Shown in pieces: positions 14,843 to 15,317 of a DNA stretch of 15,317 nt. A model generated the notes under the pieces. It was not told the DNA's origin. It ran no database searches and saw only the letters and a program-made list of their open reading frames with translations. This DNA is from Solirubrobacteraceae bacterium (GTDB lineage: Bacteria > Actinomycetota > Thermoleophilia > Solirubrobacterales > Solirubrobacteraceae): assembly GCA_030038955.1 (NCBI GenBank), contig JASHQV010000231.1:1-15317 (forward strand), given 5' to 3'. A program made the position numbers and the translations under genes. How positions within the stretch are numbered: position 1 is the stretch's first letter; each line of letters opens with the position of its first letter.

Positions 14843-15223
14843 ATGATCCGGCAAACGTCGTGGCTGTCGATCACCCCCGAGCCCGAGCGCGAGCTGCCGC
14901 AGGCGGTTGCCACCATGGCAGCGGGCGGCCACGCGACGGCAGCGGCGATCGCCGCCGAGCGGGCGCGCATCGAGCGGCTCGTGACCCACGGCAGCCAGCG
15001 TCGCTGGCTCGACTACCTGCACGGGGTCGTCGGGCTGATCGAGCGTCGTGCCAGCGCCGGCGATCCGGATGTCGCACTGGCGCGCGCCCGTGCGATCGCG
15101 GTGGTCGCCAACCATCACAACCTGCTGCTGGCGCTGCCGGGCGCCGGGGCGAAGCGGACCGCTTCCGAGCGCGCCGGGCTGCAGCGGTTGCTCGACGAAA
15201 CCCCGACCCGAGGAAGCGCATGA
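14843..15223 (+). CDS. Hypothetical protein, 126 aa, unrecognised
   Basis: Not recognised as any family. The protein is predicted to be mostly alpha-helical, rich in Ala, Arg and Leu, with no signal peptide, membrane segment, metal-binding cluster or HTH that I can see. Notable stretches are RRWLDYLHGVVGLIERR in the middle and VVANHHNLLLALPG near the C-terminus. High-GC third positions and a 4-nt overlap (ATGA) with the next acyl-CoA dehydrogenase support it as a real gene in that operon. The start at 14843 is favoured by the TATACT -10 seven bases upstream. An internal ATG at 14915 is an alternative. It shares a controlled divergent promoter with the Rieske oxygenase, so a role in the same pathway is likely, but none can be assigned. 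Confidence 0.7.
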   Translation: MIRQTSWLSITPEPERELPQAVATMAAGGHATAAAIAAERARIERLVTHGSQRRWLDYLHGVVGLIERRASAGDPDVALARARAIAVVANHHNLLLALPGAGAKRTASERAGLQRLLDETPTRGSA

Positions 15224-15317
15224 CCACCACCACCGATCAGACTGCCACCGATCTCACCGATGACCAGCTGGCGCTGCAGAGCCGGGCGCGCGAGTTCGTC
15301 GAGCAGGTGCTGATCCC
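15220..15317 (+). CDS. Acyl-CoA dehydrogenase 3, N-terminal fragment (runs off the window)
   Basis: Only the first 32 codons are visible. After a Thr-rich start, LTDDQLALQSRAREFVEQVLIP matches the first helix of the acyl-CoA dehydrogenase N-terminal domain and resembles the start of dehydrogenase 2. ATG 15220 overlaps the preceding stop (ATGA) and is preceded by GAGGA (15210-15214, 5-nt spacing). Assignment rests on this short segment only. It would be the second gene of the operon driven from the divergent promoter. Confidence 0.65.
   Translation, partial: MTTTTDQTATDLTDDQLALQSRAREFVEQVLI

Larger units (their letters stand above)
14809..14843 (+). promoter_or_regulatory. Promoter of the 126-aa gene, probably leaderless
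   Basis: A -10 TATACT (14830-14835) lies 7 nt before ATG 14843, so the transcript probably begins at or next to the start codon and no Shine-Dalgarno is seen. No good -35 is present; TTCCTG (14809-14814) is at 15-nt spacing. The palindromic operator sits between these positions, a classical place for repression. Confidence 0.55.

Noticed and set aside
1..15317. tRNA, rRNA, CRISPR arrays, insertion sequences, riboswitches
   Set aside because: No repeat-spacer pattern, transposase, terminal inverted repeats or recognisable RNA fold was seen; intergenic space is too short for most of these.

Overview
This window is high-GC, densely packed bacterial DNA with almost no intergenic space. The genes have high-GC third positions, GTG and TTG starts, many start/stop overlaps and one apparently leaderless start. 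This fits an Actinomycetota genome, perhaps Thermoleophilia (Solirubrobacter/Conexibacter-like); that taxonomic placement is inference from style, not from a marker gene. No rRNA, tRNA, CRISPR array, insertion sequence or phage gene was seen.

Left block (1-7842, + strand): one tightly overlapping operon that enters from upstream. It encodes a fused two-domain oligopeptide-type ABC ATPase (5' end outside the window), an SDR oxidoreductase of the PECR/dienoyl-CoA-reductase-like type with no classical catalytic triad, an ADP-forming acyl-CoA ligase, an acyl-CoA dehydrogenase, an enoyl-CoA hydratase and a second acyl-CoA dehydrogenase. Together these look like uptake of an unknown organic compound, its activation to a CoA thioester, and beta-oxidation-like processing. 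No thiolase is present in the window.

Middle block (12836-7870, - strand): a TetR-family regulator followed by a complete polyamine/spermidine-type ABC importer: Tat/lipoprotein binding protein, two permeases and an ATPase. It converges on the left block with only 27 bp between stop codons.

Right block: a Rieske non-heme iron oxygenase alpha subunit (14788-13610, -) followed by a second TetR regulator (13569-12916, -). Divergent from these are an unrecognised 126-aa protein (14843-15223, +) and the first residues of a third acyl-CoA dehydrogenase that runs off the window. The oxygenase has Glu in place of the usual bridging Asp, as in carnitine oxygenase CntA. Both TetR proteins have BetI-like C-terminal halves.

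The most interesting signal is regulatory. A 16-bp palindrome of form CTGAnT-N4-AnTCAG, with shared flanks, occurs in the divergent promoter between the oxygenase and the 126-aa gene, and again at the promoter of the first TetR/transporter operon. The two sites tie oxygenase, transporter and the right-hand acyl-CoA dehydrogenase into one probable regulon. My working hypothesis is a catabolic island for a quaternary-ammonium or other amine-bearing carboxylate: import by the Pot-type system, oxidative cleavage by the Rieske enzyme, and degradation of carbon through CoA thioesters. The substrate is not determined by the sequence.
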